Assembly (NCBI GenBank): GCA_020627705.1
Contig: JAHDGJ010000001.1
Coordinates: forward strand, 215,861-279,860
Source: Saprospiraceae bacterium
GTDB taxonomy: Bacteria; Bacteroidota; Bacteroidia; Chitinophagales; Saprospiraceae
Length of the DNA stretch: 64,000 nucleotides
Direction: 5' to 3'
The notes beneath the pieces were generated by a model. That model did not search any database and had not been told where the DNA came from. It was given only the letters and a program-made list of their open reading frames with translations. The position numbers were made by a program, and so were the translations under genes. This document shows positions 63,972-64,000 of the stretch, in pieces (position 1 is the stretch's first letter; the number at the start of each line of letters is the position of its first letter).

Positions 63972-64000
63972 AAAAAAGGCCCTGAAGTAAAAACCTCAGG
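63972..64000 (-). terminator. Terminator of a minus-strand gene beyond the right edge (partial)
   Basis: On the minus strand CCTGA...TCAGG, followed by GCCTTTTTTC, forms a stem-loop with a T run; the left arm is cut at base 64000. The gene itself is off the window. Confidence 0.65.

Overview
The window is chromosomal DNA of a low-GC member of the Bacteroidota, most likely a free-living environmental lineage such as Saprospiria, Cytophagia or Flavobacteriia; the order cannot be fixed from the sequence alone. Supporting signs: three long secreted proteins end in type IX secretion sorting domains; several families are largely confined to the phylum (DUF3810, DUF5916, Lacal_2735-type small protein, a YbiT-like ABC-F with a decayed second Walker A); promoters match the phylum's -7 element TAnnTTTG; Shine-Dalgarno sequences are mostly absent. 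No rRNA, tRNA, CRISPR, integrase, transposase or prophage gene was found. The region reads as ordinary core and lineage-specific chromosome.

Layout. 1-5.9 kb: an ECF sigma factor coupled to a membrane protein (probable anti-sigma factor, cut by the window edge), an 11/22-residue-repeat protein, a coiled-coil protein, a Tas-like aldo/keto reductase, a lipoprotein and an unknown protein. 5.9-11.5 kb (minus): ABC-F ATPase, a secreted nuclease/phosphatase-fold protein, a decayed gene remnant and a double-ATPase peptide ABC protein. 11.6-18.6 kb: AsmA-like giant, an SRPBCC/small membrane protein pair, an exported M20 amidohydrolase joined through a possible 32-residue membrane microprotein to an ABC-2 exporter. 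18.6-24.6 kb: BioY, an exported duplicated-domain protein, an acyltransferase/isoaspartyl peptidase/GNAT operon, miaA, an ArsC-like protein and a thioesterase. 24.7-36.1 kb: large surface or secreted proteins (LVIVD-repeat protein, LamG/PNGase F-like protein, DUF5916 outer-membrane protein) with small metabolic genes between them. 36.2-42.4 kb: DUF3810 metalloprotease-like protein, thioredoxin, then a compact six-gene run (DUF58, PPK2, S4 protein, BadF-type kinase, fatty acid hydroxylase, zinc-less sirtuin). 42.4-46.4 kb: class Ia ribonucleotide reductase, nrdB upstream of nrdA, preceded by a 417-bp AT-rich region with DnaA-box-like 9-mers and a perfect 15-bp stem-loop. 46.4-64 kb: CorA, a HELIH-motif protein, a LolC/E-like permease, tyrS, a methyltransferase, a three-gene exported cluster containing a lipase, an M50-type protease, lipoprotein MsrB, rimO, an RRM protein, a SpoU methyltransferase, a GT39-like membrane protein and pyrG.

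How it works together. Housekeeping functions include dNTP supply (nrdAB, with thioredoxin nearby), CTP synthesis (pyrG), translation and RNA modification (tyrS, miaA, rimO, trmH-like, S4 protein, ABC-F) and redox repair (trxA, msrB). The rest is envelope biology: secreted degradative or adhesive proteins, lipoproteins, exporters and lipid-modifying enzymes. I found no clear defence system or mobile element. The best candidates for something undescribed are the doubly coupled microprotein at 16780, the structured control region upstream of nrdB, the in-frame tail beyond the DUF3810 stop codon, the hairpin abutting bioY, and the three-gene exported lipase cluster at 51.6-55.3 kb.
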